42,490 nt of DNA from Mycoplasmatales bacterium. GTDB lineage: Bacteria > Bacillota_I > Bacilli_A > Mycoplasmatales > Metamycoplasmataceae. Under the pieces are notes generated by a model that saw nothing but the letters and a program-made list of their open reading frames with translations, was not told where the DNA came from and did no database searches. This document shows, piece by piece, positions 10,593-22,450 of this stretch. The stretch covers positions 1 through 42,490 of the forward strand of contig JABSQU010000004.1 in assembly GCA_013215685.1 (NCBI GenBank). Direction: 5' to 3'. The position numbers and the translations under genes are program-made. Position 1 is the first letter of the stretch. Every line of letters begins with the position of its first letter.

Positions 10593-11510
10593 TTAAACTA
10601 TTACTAATAGATGGTTTAAATATTTTTCGATTTCTGAATCACTCAAATTTGGATCAATTTTTTGCAGTAAATCTTTAATTTTTTCATAAGAATTTAATGT
10701 AACTTTAAATTTATTTGAAATATCACTATTTAAAGTTTTAACTGTATCCTTAAGAGAAATATTATTTTTTTCAAGAATACTTTTAGTTGAATCAACATCA
10801 ATTGCAGAAAGAAGTAAATCGTTATTAAGTAATTTTTCTATATTATTATAATCATCATTACTTAAATTTGATACTCTACTTCCTTTTCCTTCCAAAATAT
10901 CCCCCACTTTGTTAAGAGTCTCCTCTTTTGTGTCTACTAGTATATGTTTTAAATCTTCCTTTTCTTTATTGGATAAACTTTTTTGCGATCCAAATGAAAG
11001 AATTGAAGCTAGAGAATTATTCATTTTAGTAAATCCACTTGAAGGCATTAATATAGTTGAAGCCTCAACAAAGAAAACAGTAATTGGAAAAATTGTTATA
11101 ACCCCAAGTCCTGATCCAATTATTCTTCCCTTCAAATTGGATTTTCCATCTTTTTTATTTAATTTAATCTTCTTTTTTAGTCGTGGTCTAAAAACTCAAT
11201 ATGCAGAAAATGCCATTGAATTTGCAGTAAAAAGAATTACTACTAATATGAAAAATCCACCATATTTGGATACAACATAATCCATATTTATTTGCTCGAC
11301 ATTTATAAAATTCGAAACTAAGCTCCCTATTTTATCAAGAAATATAACAGACGGAACTAAAAATATAATATTTCATAATAAGAAAAATACCCCAGCTTTT
11401 CAACCAGTTATAAACCCCGCCAGTGCTCCAATTAATAATGCAAAAATAAATATTAAAATAGGTATAAAAATATTACTTTCGTCTGAAGCAAATCTTAAAA
11501 AATTCATCAT
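10593..11510 (-). CDS. Membrane protein of unknown function
   Basis: 305 residues. The N-terminal half has four to five hydrophobic segments (first one FIPILIFIFALLIGALAGFITGW at about 14-36, last one near residue 145), and the first two loosely recall CvpA-type proteins (GxxxGxxxG spacing). The C-terminal ~150 residues are hydrophilic, helical and rich in Lys, Asp, Ser and Leu, and probably lie on one face of the membrane. I do not recognise a named family. The start is the first of two consecutive ATG codons, with AAGGGGAAAG as ribosome binding site; TATAAT lies about 35 bases upstream (11544-11549). It is monocistronic, with its own terminator. Confidence 0.7.
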
Positions 11511-11543
11511 TGTTCTTTCCCCTTGTATAATTAATACTAATGT

Positions 11544-11549
11544 ATTATA
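11544..11549 (-). promoter_or_regulatory. -10 box of the 305-residue membrane protein gene
   Basis: TATAAT on the minus strand about 34 bases before the ATG at 11510, leaving a normal leader with a ribosome binding site. Confidence 0.45.
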
Positions 11550-11562
11550 ACATAGGGATAAT

Positions 11563-12117
11563 TTAAAAAAATGAATTAATTATTTTTTTTAATTTCTGAA
11601 TATTTGTTCCTTTTTTTGATGAAACAATAATGTAATCATTTGTAATTTTTTTTAGAGATTTTTCAGTTTTATGTAACTCTGACTGCTTTACTTTATCAGA
11701 TTTAGTTAAAACCACAATAAATTCTCGATTAATTTCTTTTAAAGAATCAATCATTAATTTATCATCGATTGTTGGACCAACCTTTGAGTCTATTAAAACA
11801 AATGTTTGAATTAATTCTTTTCTTCTTAAAAAATATTCTTCAATCATGACAATCATTTTCATTTTTACATTTTTAGGCATTTTAGCATACCCATAACCCG
11901 GAAGGTCAACTAAAGTTTTTTTATTTATATCTTGAAAAAAATTAATTAATTGAGTTCTTCCTGGAGTATTAGAAGTTCTTGCCAATTGACTTTGATTTGT
12001 CAAGGCGTTTATTAGTGTTGATTTACCAACATTAGATCGACCAATAAAACAAACCTCCCTTGAGTGTCCTTTTAGTCAATTATTTTCGTCAGTTGATGAA
12101 AGAATAAATTTATACAT
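11563..12117 (-). CDS. yihA: Ribosome-biogenesis GTPase YihA/YsxC (EngB)
   Basis: 184 residues, typical length. All GTPase motifs are present: G1 (GRSNVGKSTLINAL, near residue 30), the switch region TPGRTQLINFF, G3 (VDLPGYGYAK), G4 (TKSD) and G5 (SSKKG). The family acts late in 50S subunit assembly. The start at 12117 has no Shine-Dalgarno sequence; TAAAAT ends 6 bases upstream, so the mRNA may be leaderless. No clear terminator of its own is seen. Confidence 0.95.
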
Positions 12118-12123
12118 AATTAT

Positions 12124-12129
12124 ATTTTA
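12124..12129 (-). promoter_or_regulatory. Possible -10 box of yihA
   Basis: TAAAAT, 6 bases before the ATG on the minus strand; a TATAAT also overlaps the same bases but would lie only 1 base from the ATG. Confidence 0.35.
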
Positions 12130-12181
12130 TCTTAAATAGTAAATAAAATAAATCAAGAGTAAATTGAAATTTTTAAATAAA

Positions 12182-12202
12182 AACTTTAGCATTGCTAAAG
12201 TT
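12182..12202 (-). terminator. Bidirectional intrinsic terminator after gap
   Basis: Nine-base perfect stem AACTTTAGC/GCTAAAGTT with a 3-base loop; T runs follow on both strands. On the minus strand it ends the gap transcript. Confidence 0.8.
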
Positions 12203-12221
12203 ATTTTTTTATTTGAATTAA

Positions 12222-13238
<1,017 letters not shown>

Positions 13239-13269
13239 TTATTAGTACATTATTTTTTAGAAATAATCT

Positions 13270-13336
13270 CCTCTAATTGATATATCATTATAAAAATCAC
13301 CAATTAGGGGCAGATTCAACTGCCATATAAATTATA
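13270..13336 (-). promoter_or_regulatory. gap promoter and leader hairpin
   Basis: TATAAT at 13331-13336 on the minus strand. Downstream, within the predicted leader, an inverted repeat pairs 13270-13279 with 13301-13310 (CCTCTAATTG with CAATTAGGGG, one wobble). A second short hairpin (GTACT/AGTAC) sits just before the ribosome binding site. Role unknown. Confidence 0.35.
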
Positions 13337-13420
13337 CTCTCTTTTTAAAAATTATTCACATATGTTTATAGATTAATAATTCTCTAATAATATTAAAATA
13401 AAATATAAGATATATTAGTC

Positions 13421-14248
13421 TTATCTCTTATTTTTCCCTTTGATTAAAACGCTAATTGAAAGAGCTTTAATTCTGCTAATTAATCTATTAGCATTGTCAT
13501 AATCTCTATAGTTAGTTCCAGATGTAATTGCTTGCTTTTTTAAGAGATTATCATGTGAATAATTGGAGCTAAAAAAGGTTATTCTCTCATGCTCCATTCT
13601 TTCGTTCAGCAAACTAAATAAAAAATCATCTCTAAATCATGTTGTAATTTTCTCAGCACCAATGTCATCAATAAATAAATATTCGACTTTGGTAAGTGTT
13701 CTAAAAATCTCCAAATATTCATCATTGTCAGAACCAAATGTTCCTTTAAGAATAGAGGTAAGTTTAGATAAATTGATAAAACCAATTTTTTTATCGTTTT
13801 CAGCTAATTTTTTGGCAAATCTTTTCATAATAAAAGTTTTTCCTATACCAATCTGTCCGTGTAAATACAATCCCTTTTTAGGGGGTTCTTCTCCATTAAG
13901 AAAATTCGCAAATAAATTTACAATTTCTTTTCTTCCTTCTTCATATATGAATTTTTTATCGTCCTCAAAATTAACTGGATACATTTTATTAGTAACGACA
14001 TTATTTAAGTATCTATATTTCAAACCTCTTTTTGCGAGAACTGATATTCTTTTTACAGACCCATTTTCGTGAAGTTCGAAAGAAGTCAATGTTTTTCTAA
14101 TTCCATCATCAATTTCTTCTGACATATCAATTAAAATTGGTATTGCTTCTATCATTTGTTTTTTTGTAAGTTTAAGTGCATTAACTTTTTTTGATATTTT
14201 TTCATTTTCTAATAGTTTTTTTAAAATTGAATCATATTTGTCTGACAT
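13421..14248 (-). CDS. DnaI/DnaC-like helicase loader (AAA+)
   Basis: 275 residues. The N-terminal ~110 residues resemble the helicase-binding part of DnaI proteins. An AAA+ ATPase follows: Walker A GLYLHGQIGIGKTFIMKRF (about 128-146), Walker B YLFIDDIGAEKITT (about 190-203), and sensor 1 FFSSNYSHDNL. It loads the DnaB helicase onto DNA at origins or restart sites. The start overlaps the stop of the DnaB/DnaD-like gene (TAATG), so the two primosome proteins are made together. After the stop, a weak hairpin (ATAAGA/TCTTAT) may terminate the transcript. Confidence 0.9.
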
Positions 14249-15156
14249 TAGAGTTCTCCGCCAAGAGTCTCAAAAATATCATTTCAAGACAATTCTCCAT
14301 TTTTTTCTTCAATATCATTTGATGTAACAATGGAATTCGCGCTATGACTCAAAGAATTTTGATGTTCTCTTGCTGCTTTTAGTTCAATTTCTATATCAGT
14401 TGACAAAGTAATTCCTTTAGAAATCATATCCGAAGCAATTTTTTCGACATGATTAGAAACAAATTTTCCATTCGAATCATATGTATAAGATATTATTTCA
14501 TTTATTGAACATGAAGTTAATCCATTGTTTCGAATTCTTTGAATTAATTTAAGTTGAGATGGAGTGACGGTATTTCCAGTTAGGTATTTTACAAATTGTG
14601 TAGATGTAAGGCCTTTAATGGCATCATTTTTGTTCTGAAATTTAACAATCGGCATCTCTAAAGTATTGTCATTTTCAATTTTTATAATATCAAAAATATC
14701 TTGATACTTTTTAGTAACTTCATCAAAGCCATTTTTAACGATTTTTTGCTCTTTAAAAGCGAAACAAATTCTATTGAAAATTATCTCTCCAATTTTGGAC
14801 AAACATTTATCTTTTAACATGGTATTTTTCTTAAAATCATCAGGAATCAAAGGGGCATTTAATAAGAATAAAAAAGACTTATCTCTTTCTCTTTCAAAAG
14901 TTCTTAATAATCCCACTGCTTCAAGCTTATTTTTAGCTATAAAAAGGTCATCTAATGAAATGCCTAAAGTCTTTACAATATCATCGAATTCATTATATGA
15001 TGGATTATCTTTATTAATATAGTTATAATCATTCAAAATTGAATACAATGTTACTGAATTTATCCCTATTATAGGGGTATATAGGTTTCTTAGAGTAATA
15101 TAATCTTCATGACTTAATCTTTTTTTTGATTCAGTAATAAATTTTATTTTACTCAT
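14248..15156 (-). CDS. DnaB/DnaD-like primosome protein (Bacillus-type replication initiation)
   Basis: 302 residues. The N-terminal ~120 residues are a winged-helix domain as in Bacillus DnaB/DnaD (LSHEDYITLRNLYTPIIGINSVTLYSIL; a very similar opening is seen in that family). The C-terminal part has a DnaB_2-like helical domain (VKYLTGNTVTPSQLKLIQRI ... YDSNGKFVSNHVEKIASDM), which binds single-stranded DNA and DnaI. It is translationally coupled to the DnaI-like gene downstream. The ATG at 15156 has an AAGGAG site 7 bases upstream. Two DnaA-box-like sequences lie in the intergenic region upstream. Confidence 0.85.
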
Positions 15157-15261
15157 AACAACTCCTTTTCAAATATCTCCATAATATAACTATATATAAA
15201 GATCGATGTGATCTAAGAAAATATTTTATTTTTTTGAAGTTTTTTTAGTTAAAAAACAAAC

Positions 15262-15332
15262 TTATCAACATGTAATATGTCAAAAAAAACCTAATATAAA
15301 TGAGTCTTTTTTATTTTTTAATGTTATCCACG
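15262..15332. promoter_or_regulatory. Two DnaA-box-like 9-mers between replication genes
   Basis: TTATCAACA at 15262-15270 and TTATCCACG at 15324-15332, same orientation, in the 218-base gap between the exonuclease and the DnaB/DnaD-like gene. The second differs from the consensus TTATCCACA only at the last base. They may regulate the neighbouring genes or titrate DnaA; a chance match in AT-rich DNA is possible. Confidence 0.35.
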
Positions 15333-15374
15333 ATTTTATTTTTTTTAGATCAATTTTTGCTATGAATTATTTGA

Positions 15375-16349
15375 CTATTTGAATAATATATTATCAAAAT
15401 TTATTTGGTCATCTTCATCTTCTTTTTTTGGTGTATTTTTTTGAGTATTTTTTACTACTTTTTGAGCTTTTTTACTAACTCCATAATATTCTTTAAGAGA
15501 ATCTAATTCATATTTTTCTAAAAATTCACAAAATTCTTTTGTTACTGTTTTTTCATATCTCATTTCTTCTAATTTATAGGGAATTTCGACATCATACATT
15601 AGCGTAGCAACATCTTTACATAAAAATGCCATTTCTTTATCTTTAATAAGTTTTTCCTTTATAGATCCAGTTATTTCTTCTATATTTTCATAAATTCCTT
15701 CAATATTTTTATATTTATCAATAAGTTTAACGGCACCTTTTTGACCAATTCCTTTAACTCCAGGTAAATTATCAGAAGGATCTCCAACTAATCCTTTTAT
15801 ATCTTTTACTTGGTCAGGATTATATCCATAAATTTCAAAGAAATTATCGATATCAACTCTAGTATTAGGCTTATTTCCATTTTGTGGAACAGCAATTGAA
15901 ATATTTTTTTGAACTAATTGAAATAAATCTTTATCAGAAGATAAAATAACTATTTCAGTATTTTCTGAAACATGTTTTTTAGCGAGAGTCGCAATAATAT
16001 CATCAGCTTCTATTGAAATGATTTGATGATGAATAATCTTCATTTTTGAAATCATATCTTTAACAATTGGCATTTGGTCAATTAATTCTTGAGGAGTTTT
16101 TTGTCTGCCTCCCTTATAAGATTTAAGTTTATCGTGTCTAAGTGTTTTTGACCCTGCATCAAAAGCAATTAAAACATGAGTGGGTTTATATTGTTTAAAT
16201 GATTTTTCAAGCATTTTATTTAAAGTCAAAACAGCATTAATCGGAGTACCATCGCTTGTTCTTAATAATCCTCTTGAACCATATGCAGTTGCATAGTACG
16301 CTCTATATGTTAGCGAATTTCCATCAATTAGTAAAAGTTTTTTATCCAT
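15375..16349 (-). CDS. 5'-3' exonuclease (stand-alone Pol I N-terminal domain)
   Basis: 324 residues, matching the free-standing 5'-nuclease found in mollicutes that lack a full DNA polymerase I. The flap-endonuclease motifs are in order: LLLIDGNSLTYRAYYA at the start, FDAGSKTLRH (helical arch region), SIEADDIIATLA, ILSSDKDLFQLV, and the helix-hairpin-helix GLVGDPSDNLPGVKGIGQKGA near 190-210. It removes RNA primers and flaps from Okazaki fragments. A lysine-rich tail (about 295-320) ends the protein. The start lies 8 bases inside the end of dnaE, so the two are coupled. Confidence 0.93.
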   Translation of the reverse strand: MDKKLLLIDGNSLTYRAYYATAYGSRGLLRTSDGTPINAVLTLNKMLEKSFKQYKPTHVLIAFDAGSKTLRHDKLKSYKGGRQKTPQELIDQMPIVKDMISKMKIIHHQIISIEADDIIATLAKKHVSENTEIVILSSDKDLFQLVQKNISIAVPQNGNKPNTRVDIDNFFEIYGYNPDQVKDIKGLVGDPSDNLPGVKGIGQKGAVKLIDKYKNIEGIYENIEEITGSIKEKLIKDKEMAFLCKDVATLMYDVEIPYKLEEMRYEKTVTKEFCEFLEKYELDSLKEYYGVSKKAQKVVKNTQKNTPKKEDEDDQINFDNILFK

Positions 16350-19248
16350 TTTCCATTTCCTTTCAAGCTTTTTTCAAAATATATGTTCGTTTTTTATTTC
16401 TAATTTTACATTCAATTTTAGCTTTAACAATTGTTCTTGCTTTAGTATTTTCAACAATTTTATAAATATTGTTAAAAATCATTAATTCAATAACTGATGA
16501 TGAGTCAGAAACAGTTGCTACTGCCATTGTTTCTCCAGTCTTAGTTAAAAAGCTTCTAATTTTTTCAACAAGAATAACAACATCAGAGGATGTCTCATCA
16601 TTTATGTCAAGAAGTTTAGTTTTCAATTCATATTGAGATGTTAAAAAAGCATTCATTTGAAATCCAAATAATTTTTTCTCGTTAAAAATTTCATCAGAAA
16701 TATTTGTAGGTTGTTCAATAAGTTTTGGTTTAGATATTATAGAATAATCAATTTTATTTTCTCCATCTTCACTATAAGTAACCATTTTAGAATAGCGAAG
16801 TGCAGAAGGAAGTGAATCAGAAAGAGTTTGCATATTACCAAAATCTCTTAATGCATTAGCATTTATCAATAATTGAATTGTTGATTCGCCTATTCCTGAA
16901 ATTCTTGCTCTAGTTACAAAATCAAATAAATCATTAAATTTATTTTCTTCTCTAACGGAAAGAATTTTAGATGCTGCAGCATCTCCAAAGCCTTTAATTA
17001 ATTGGAGAGGTAGAATAATTTGAGAATCTTTATTAATAACATTTTTTTCAGAGCGATTAATATTTGGAGGAATTATTTTTACCTCTCTTCTTTTTGCCTC
17101 TTCTACATATTTTTTGACTGTTGCTTGAGAAGCGATTGAAGCTTCTAAAAGAGCAGTGTAGAATTCAAATTTATATTTTGCCTTTAAATATGCCATTCTA
17201 TATGAAAGCATTGAATATGCAACTGCATGTGATTTATTAAATCCATAATCTGCAAATTTTTCTATCAATTTATAAATTCTTTCAACTTCTTCTTTTTTAT
17301 GATTATTTTTAATTCCACCATTTATAAAAATAGTTTTTAAAGATTCAATCAAAGAATGATTCTTTTTACCAATTGCTCTTCTAAGAATATCAGCTTGTCC
17401 AAAACTCATTCCTGAATAAACTTGAGCAATTTCCATAATTTGTTCTTGGTAAACAATAATTCCATAAGTATCATCTGTAATTCTATCAAATTCATCAGAA
17501 ACTAATTCTCTTCTCTTATATCCATTTTTGATGTTTGCATATAAAGGAATGTTATCCATTGGTCCAGGTCTAAATAAGGATAAAATTGCAGATACATCAT
17601 TGAATGATGAAACTCCAACATCTTCTAATGTTTTTTTCATACCATAGGATTCAAATTGGAAAATACCGTTTGTGTCTCCCTTAGATAAAATATCAAGTGT
17701 TTCCTTGTCATCAAGTGGAATTTCATGTAAATTAACTGTTTTCTTTTCGTTTTTATATATTTCTTCTTGAATTCTCTGAATAATTGTCAAGTTTCTTAAT
17801 CCCAAAAGATCTATTTTTAAAATACCATGCTCTTCTAAATAATCCATTGAATACTGAATTTGATTGTAGCCTTCAGGCCCCTCTACAGTAGGCGCTTTTA
17901 ATAATATTGGTTTATCAGAAATAACTATTCCTGCAGCATGAGTTGAAAACTGTCTTGGTAAGCCTTCAATTAAAGCTGAAAGTCTAAACAATTTTGAATA
18001 TTGATCTGATGAATCAATTAGTGCTCTAAATCTTGCAACATTTTTATAAGCATCTTGCAAATTATTATCAGATGGTATTAATTTAGAAATAGCATTAACA
18101 TCTCTAACGGGAATTCCCATGTGACGCGCTACATCTCTTATTGCAGATTTAGCTCCTAGTCTTGAAAAAGTTGAAATAAGAGCTACATTATCATTTCCAT
18201 ATTTATTAAATAGATATTTAATGACTTCATCTCTTTTAGTGTCTTGAATATCTATGTCAATATCAGGCATAGATATTCTTTCTGGATTTAGAAATCTCTC
18301 AAAAAGTAAACCATATTCAATTGGATTAATTTCAGTAATATCTAGTAAAAAAGCTACAATGGAACCGGCGGCAGATCCTCTACCTGGACCAATAGATATT
18401 TGATTTTTCTTACTTCATGTAACTAAATCTCAAATAATTAAAAAATAATCTTCAAAACCAAGCTTTTCAATTATCGATACTTCATATTCAATTCTTTTTA
18501 CATATTCCATTTTATTAGGAACCGTTGCAAGTTTTTTATTTGCATTCTCTTTTAAAATTGACTTAAGAAATTCAATTGATGAAATTCCTTGGCTATTTTT
18601 ATATTTTGGAACAGGGTAATTATTTTCAGGTCAAACAATATTACATTGCCTAACAATTTCTGCTGCTTGATCCATTATTGGAGAATTGCTTTGAGTTTCA
18701 AATAATAATGGTTCAATATTCGATAAATCCATTCCCTTAGTTACCATGTCATTAAGCAATTGAATAGATTCTTTTTCTTTTTCTTCCAAAATTTTACCTT
18801 CTTGAACATAAACGCCATTTGCTATATTTTCATTAGTCGTTCCAACAAAATAATTTTCCATTTTTAAATTATTTCCTGTCATTGCATAATGCCCTAATGA
18901 AGGGTGGTCAATGACAAATATGTTTGGAGAATTAATTTCTTCTTTTTTAATATCAATTTTTCTAATTTTTTTTGAAGAAAGTTCATTTAAAAGAATATAA
19001 CCTTGGTGATTTTTAGCGAGTAAAATAACTCTAAAATTTTCTACATCTAAATCTAGTCCAATAACTGGTTTTAAATTAGCCTTTTTTGCCTTATGTATAA
19101 ATTCAGATACCCCAAACATTGAATTATGATCAGTTATAACAAGAGATTCTAATCCATGTTTTTTTGCTTTTTTAATTAATGCATCTATTCTTATTGTTGA
19201 TTCTTGAAATGAATACTCTGTATTTACATGTAATGGTGTTATTTTCAT
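16342..19248 (-). CDS. dnaE: DNA polymerase III alpha subunit, DnaE type
   Basis: 968 residues, short for DnaE as is usual in mollicutes. Order of domains: PHP domain (HVNTEYSFQES ... LVITDHNSMFGV, 1-210), palm with GPGRGSAAGSIVAF near 290 and the catalytic aspartates in MPDIDIDIQD near 327, fingers with AAGIVISDKPI and the FQFESYGMKKTLEDVG / GIIVYQEQIMEIA motifs, a helix-hairpin-helix stretch, and a C-terminal OB-fold (FLTKTGETMAVATVSD). It is the DnaE polymerase, distinct from PolC, and probably extends primers on the lagging strand. TATAAT ends 6 bases before the ATG. The 3' end overlaps the exonuclease gene by 8 bases. Confidence 0.96.
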
Positions 19249-19254
19249 ATTACA

Positions 19255-19260
19255 ATTATA
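19255..19260 (-). promoter_or_regulatory. -10 box of dnaE
   Basis: TATAAT, 6 bases before the dnaE ATG, with no ribosome binding site; located just after the thiI terminator. Confidence 0.55.
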
Positions 19261-19266
19261 AAAGAA

Positions 19267-19284
19267 AAAAGACTAAAGTCTTTT
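19267..19284 (-). terminator. Intrinsic terminator after thiI
   Basis: Stem AAAAGAC/GTCTTTT with T-rich tail on the minus strand, overlapping the thiI stop codon. Confidence 0.75.
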
Positions 19285-20422
19285 AATAAGTAAATTTATT
19301 AATTTGAATGTTTTCTTTTATGTTAAGAGTCTCAAATCTTTCTAGTTCTTCTAGTTCTTTTTCAAGCTTTTCAGCCTCCCAAATTTTAGGTTTAATAACG
19401 GGATTTTTTGGAGCAAATAATTCGCAAGTTTCATTGGCTCTTTCAATAGAAATCTTATAAGTTCCAATTTTTTCAGCTTTATCAACGGTTTCTAATTTAT
19501 CCGCTGTTATTAAGGGTCTATATATAGGTAATTTTGCAACATTTTGAATTACCCTCATTGATTCCAAAGTTTGTGATGCTACTTGACCAAGATTTTCCCC
19601 ATTAGATATGCCTAAATAATTTTCATCTTTAGCAATTTGAGAAATTATTCTGTAAAAAGATCTTCTCATTAAAATTATTTTAAATGATGGCTTCGAAACA
19701 AGTCCAATGTAATTCATTAAATCTGTGTAGTTTGATCTATATAATTTTGTTTCTCCTTGATATTTAACCAATAAGTTAAGCAACTTATCAATTTTCTTAT
19801 TTGTTATATCATCCGTAAAGGGTGGAGTGACAAAATTAATGTAATCAACATGAATGCCTCTTTTCATCATTTCAAATGCTGCGACCGGGGAATCAATTCC
19901 TCCTGAAATTGCATGTAAAACTTTTCCATTAATTCCAGTAGGATAACCTCCTAAGCCGTTAATTCTATCTATAAAAACATATGTAAAATTTTCTCTTATT
20001 TCAATTTCCACTCTAAAATCCGGATTTTTTACATCAACTTTATAATTACTATTTTCGAGAATAAAATCTCCAAGTTTAGAGGCAAAACCCATTGAAGAGT
20101 CGTTATAACCTTTTCAATGTCTTTTTACAACGACCTTAAAGGTTTTGCCATTTTTATTTTCAATTAATTTAAGAATAGTATTTTTTATTTCATCTTCGTT
20201 TGTTGCGGTTTTTACAACTGGAGAAAATGAATGTATTCCAAAAATATTTTTTAACCCACTTATATTTTCTTCTGAAAATGGCAAATACATTCTGTCAAAT
20301 TCTATTAAGGGTTTAACTTCCATTAATCTCTTTATGTTTTTTCCTAAATATCTAACAAATCTCATTTTATTTTTTCCTTTTGTTGATAATTCCCCAAACC
20401 TTATTAAAATATCTGAGTACAT
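19283..20422 (-). CDS. thiI: tRNA 4-thiouridine synthase ThiI
   Basis: 379 residues. An N-terminal ferredoxin-like/THUMP region (about 1-165; opening MYSDILIRFGELSTKGKN is a ThiI hallmark) is followed by the PP-loop adenylating domain, with HAISGGIDSPVAAFEMMKRG near 170. There is no C-terminal rhodanese domain, as in most Firmicutes and mollicutes. It puts sulphur on uridine 8 of tRNAs; a thiamine role is unlikely here because no thiamine genes are seen. The start lies 1 base beyond the ezrA stop, so the two form one operon ending at a terminator. Confidence 0.94.
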
Positions 20423-20423
20423 T

Positions 20424-22103
20424 TTACTCTCCTCTTCTTTCTAATTCTGTAATTATTGTATTAAGAGCGTGAGCATATTTCCCCTCAAGATATGCTCTCT
20501 CTGAACTGTTTAAAACGATATTTAATCTTGTATCGCCTGCTCTTAAAGGAGCTAATTCTTTGATAAGATTAGAAGCTATTTCTGCAATTTGAATATTGCC
20601 ACTAACAGCCATATAAAACTTAGAAGTTAATTTCATTAGTTCTTCTGTTTCATTTTTTAATTCTTTATCATAACGGCGTTCTTTAATTCTTTCTGCAATT
20701 GAATTTACCATATTTGATAAATATTCATATTCATTTTTTTGATCATTAACCAATTTAACATTATGAGGTTTCATATTAGCTAAAACTTCATTTAAAGCGG
20801 CTTCAGATTTTTTAAATTTATTCTTAATTAGTGAAGCTTCAATATTTATTGATCATAAATGTGTTAACATTTCATTCATTTTTAAAACAAATAAATTTAA
20901 TTTTTTTAAAAGCAATTTCATTCTAGATATTTTTGAAGAATATGGAGTATTTTTATCTTTCATTACTTCTCTTAAATTTAGTGTTCTTTTATTAATCTCA
21001 ATTGCCAAAGCATCATTTTCTTCAACTGAAATTCTGAGAGAATTTGAAAGTGTTTCCCCTTTTTCCACTAATTTATTAACTTGTTTTTTTAAAGATGCAA
21101 ATTTTTTTAAATTTACTTTTGATTCCATAATCACATTTTCATAATTATGAATAAAATAGTTTCTTGAAGCAATTTCAAAATTAATCATTCTTTCTAGAAT
21201 TTTTACAGCTCTTAAAATTTGCTTGATTGTATCTTTCGTTTCTTTAAATTTTAATTCACTGTAATAAACTTTAGCGTCATTGAAATGTTTTGATATTTCA
21301 TAAAGTGATTCTTTAAGATTAATATGATTCATTGACGCAGAAAGTTCATTTTTTTTCTCTTTATATATTTTTGTAAGACTTTCTATGACTCTTGGAATAG
21401 TTGTATAAATATACGTTTCTATTTTGGGAGCTTCTGAAATTACTTTAATAAATTCAGTTATTTTTTCAGAATATATTTTTAAGTGCATAGATGCCTCGTT
21501 ATTTTGTGCTAATTCCAAATAATTATTAAATTGTTTCCCCTCATCCTTTATATTATCCAATAATTCATCAATTTTAGTTGACAATTTACTTAAAACAATT
21601 CTTTTTAATTGATAAACTCGTATTCCTGCTCTTAAATTTGATGAAAAAAAGACATATTCTCTTGATAAGAAATGATCTTGCTGAGTAATTATTGATGAAG
21701 AAGTAATAAAATCATTTTCTAATGAATCTATTTTTTTTATTAAATTTTTAATTTCATTTATTTTTTTATAAAGAAGATGTTTTTTCATTTTAGAAGCATT
21801 AGTATTGATATTTTCAAATAAATTTGCTGACCTCTTTATAAGAAGTTCGATTTCATCGTACTTATCTCTTAATTCTAAAAAGGTTTTATCATATTCATCA
21901 TTTCCTTTTACAACTATACTAACTCTTGTCAATATTGAATCAATTTTTCTTAATCTTTCAATTCTTATTGTTTTGGCTATGGCATCTATTTCTTTATTAA
22001 TTTTAGATTTATATTTTAAGCTTCTGTATATTAAAATAGCTGCTATTATAAGCAGAATAGTTACAGGGACTAAAAAAATGATTGACAAAATTTGCGCTGA
22101 CAT
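20424..22103 (-). CDS. ezrA: EzrA-like septation ring regulator
   Basis: 559 residues, the usual EzrA length. One N-terminal membrane span (residues 5-27, ILSIIFLVPVTILLIIAAILIY) is followed by about 530 residues of almost unbroken amphipathic coiled coil rich in Lys, Glu, Ile and Leu (spectrin-like helices). In Bacillus, EzrA binds FtsZ at the membrane and controls ring assembly; here the match rests on topology, length and position next to thiI, which is a common pairing. Sequence detail is weak, so another coiled-coil membrane protein is possible. TATAAT ends 6 bases before the ATG, inside a palindrome (ACTTAATT/AATTAAGT). Confidence 0.75.
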
Positions 22104-22109
22104 GACTTA

Positions 22110-22115
22110 ATTATA
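22110..22115 (-). promoter_or_regulatory. -10 box of ezrA
   Basis: TATAAT, 6 bases before the ezrA ATG, within the 22-base AT palindrome that spans 22104-22125. Confidence 0.5.
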
Positions 22116-22363
22116 AATTAAGTTATGATGAAAATCTAAATTATAGGTTGAAAAGGGCAAAATTGTTTTTTACTATTCAAAGTAAATATCATCAATTTTA
22201 ATGTTTTAAATTTTTGACTCAATGTTTTCTCTTAAAATTATATTTTAATTTAGTTCAATAAATTCATTATAAAAACTATAATTTGATGTTTCTCCAATGA
22301 AAGGAATTGCTATTGGTTGACTTTTAATTGATTTTCTATTGACTTTATCCTACCTAAAAAAAT

Positions 22364-22425
22364 AAAAAGTAGATAACTCTACTAAAATATCAAATATTAT
22401 ACTGAATTTAGAGTTGTCGACTTTT
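22364..22425. repeat. Imperfect inverted repeat, arms of ~17 bases
   Basis: Left arm AAAAGTAGATAACTCTA ends at 22381; right arm TAGAGTTGTCGACTTTT spans 22409-22425. They are complementary except at two positions, with a 27-base AT-rich loop. It could be a terminator-like hairpin, a small inverted-repeat element, or the end of an inserted element. Confidence 0.45.
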
Positions 22426-22450
22426 CTGTTACAAGCTTATAATATCACTT

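Larger units (their letters stand above)
22104..22450. other. Gene-free stretch at the left edge of the accessory region
   Basis: No coding frame could be supported. The stretch holds the ezrA promoter and an imperfect inverted repeat (22364-22425, listed separately). It marks the change from tightly packed core genes to decayed accessory DNA. Confidence 0.5.

Noticed and set aside
13563-14072. 169-codon open frame on the plus strand
   Set aside because: Opposite the DnaI-like gene with its Walker motifs; no start signals.
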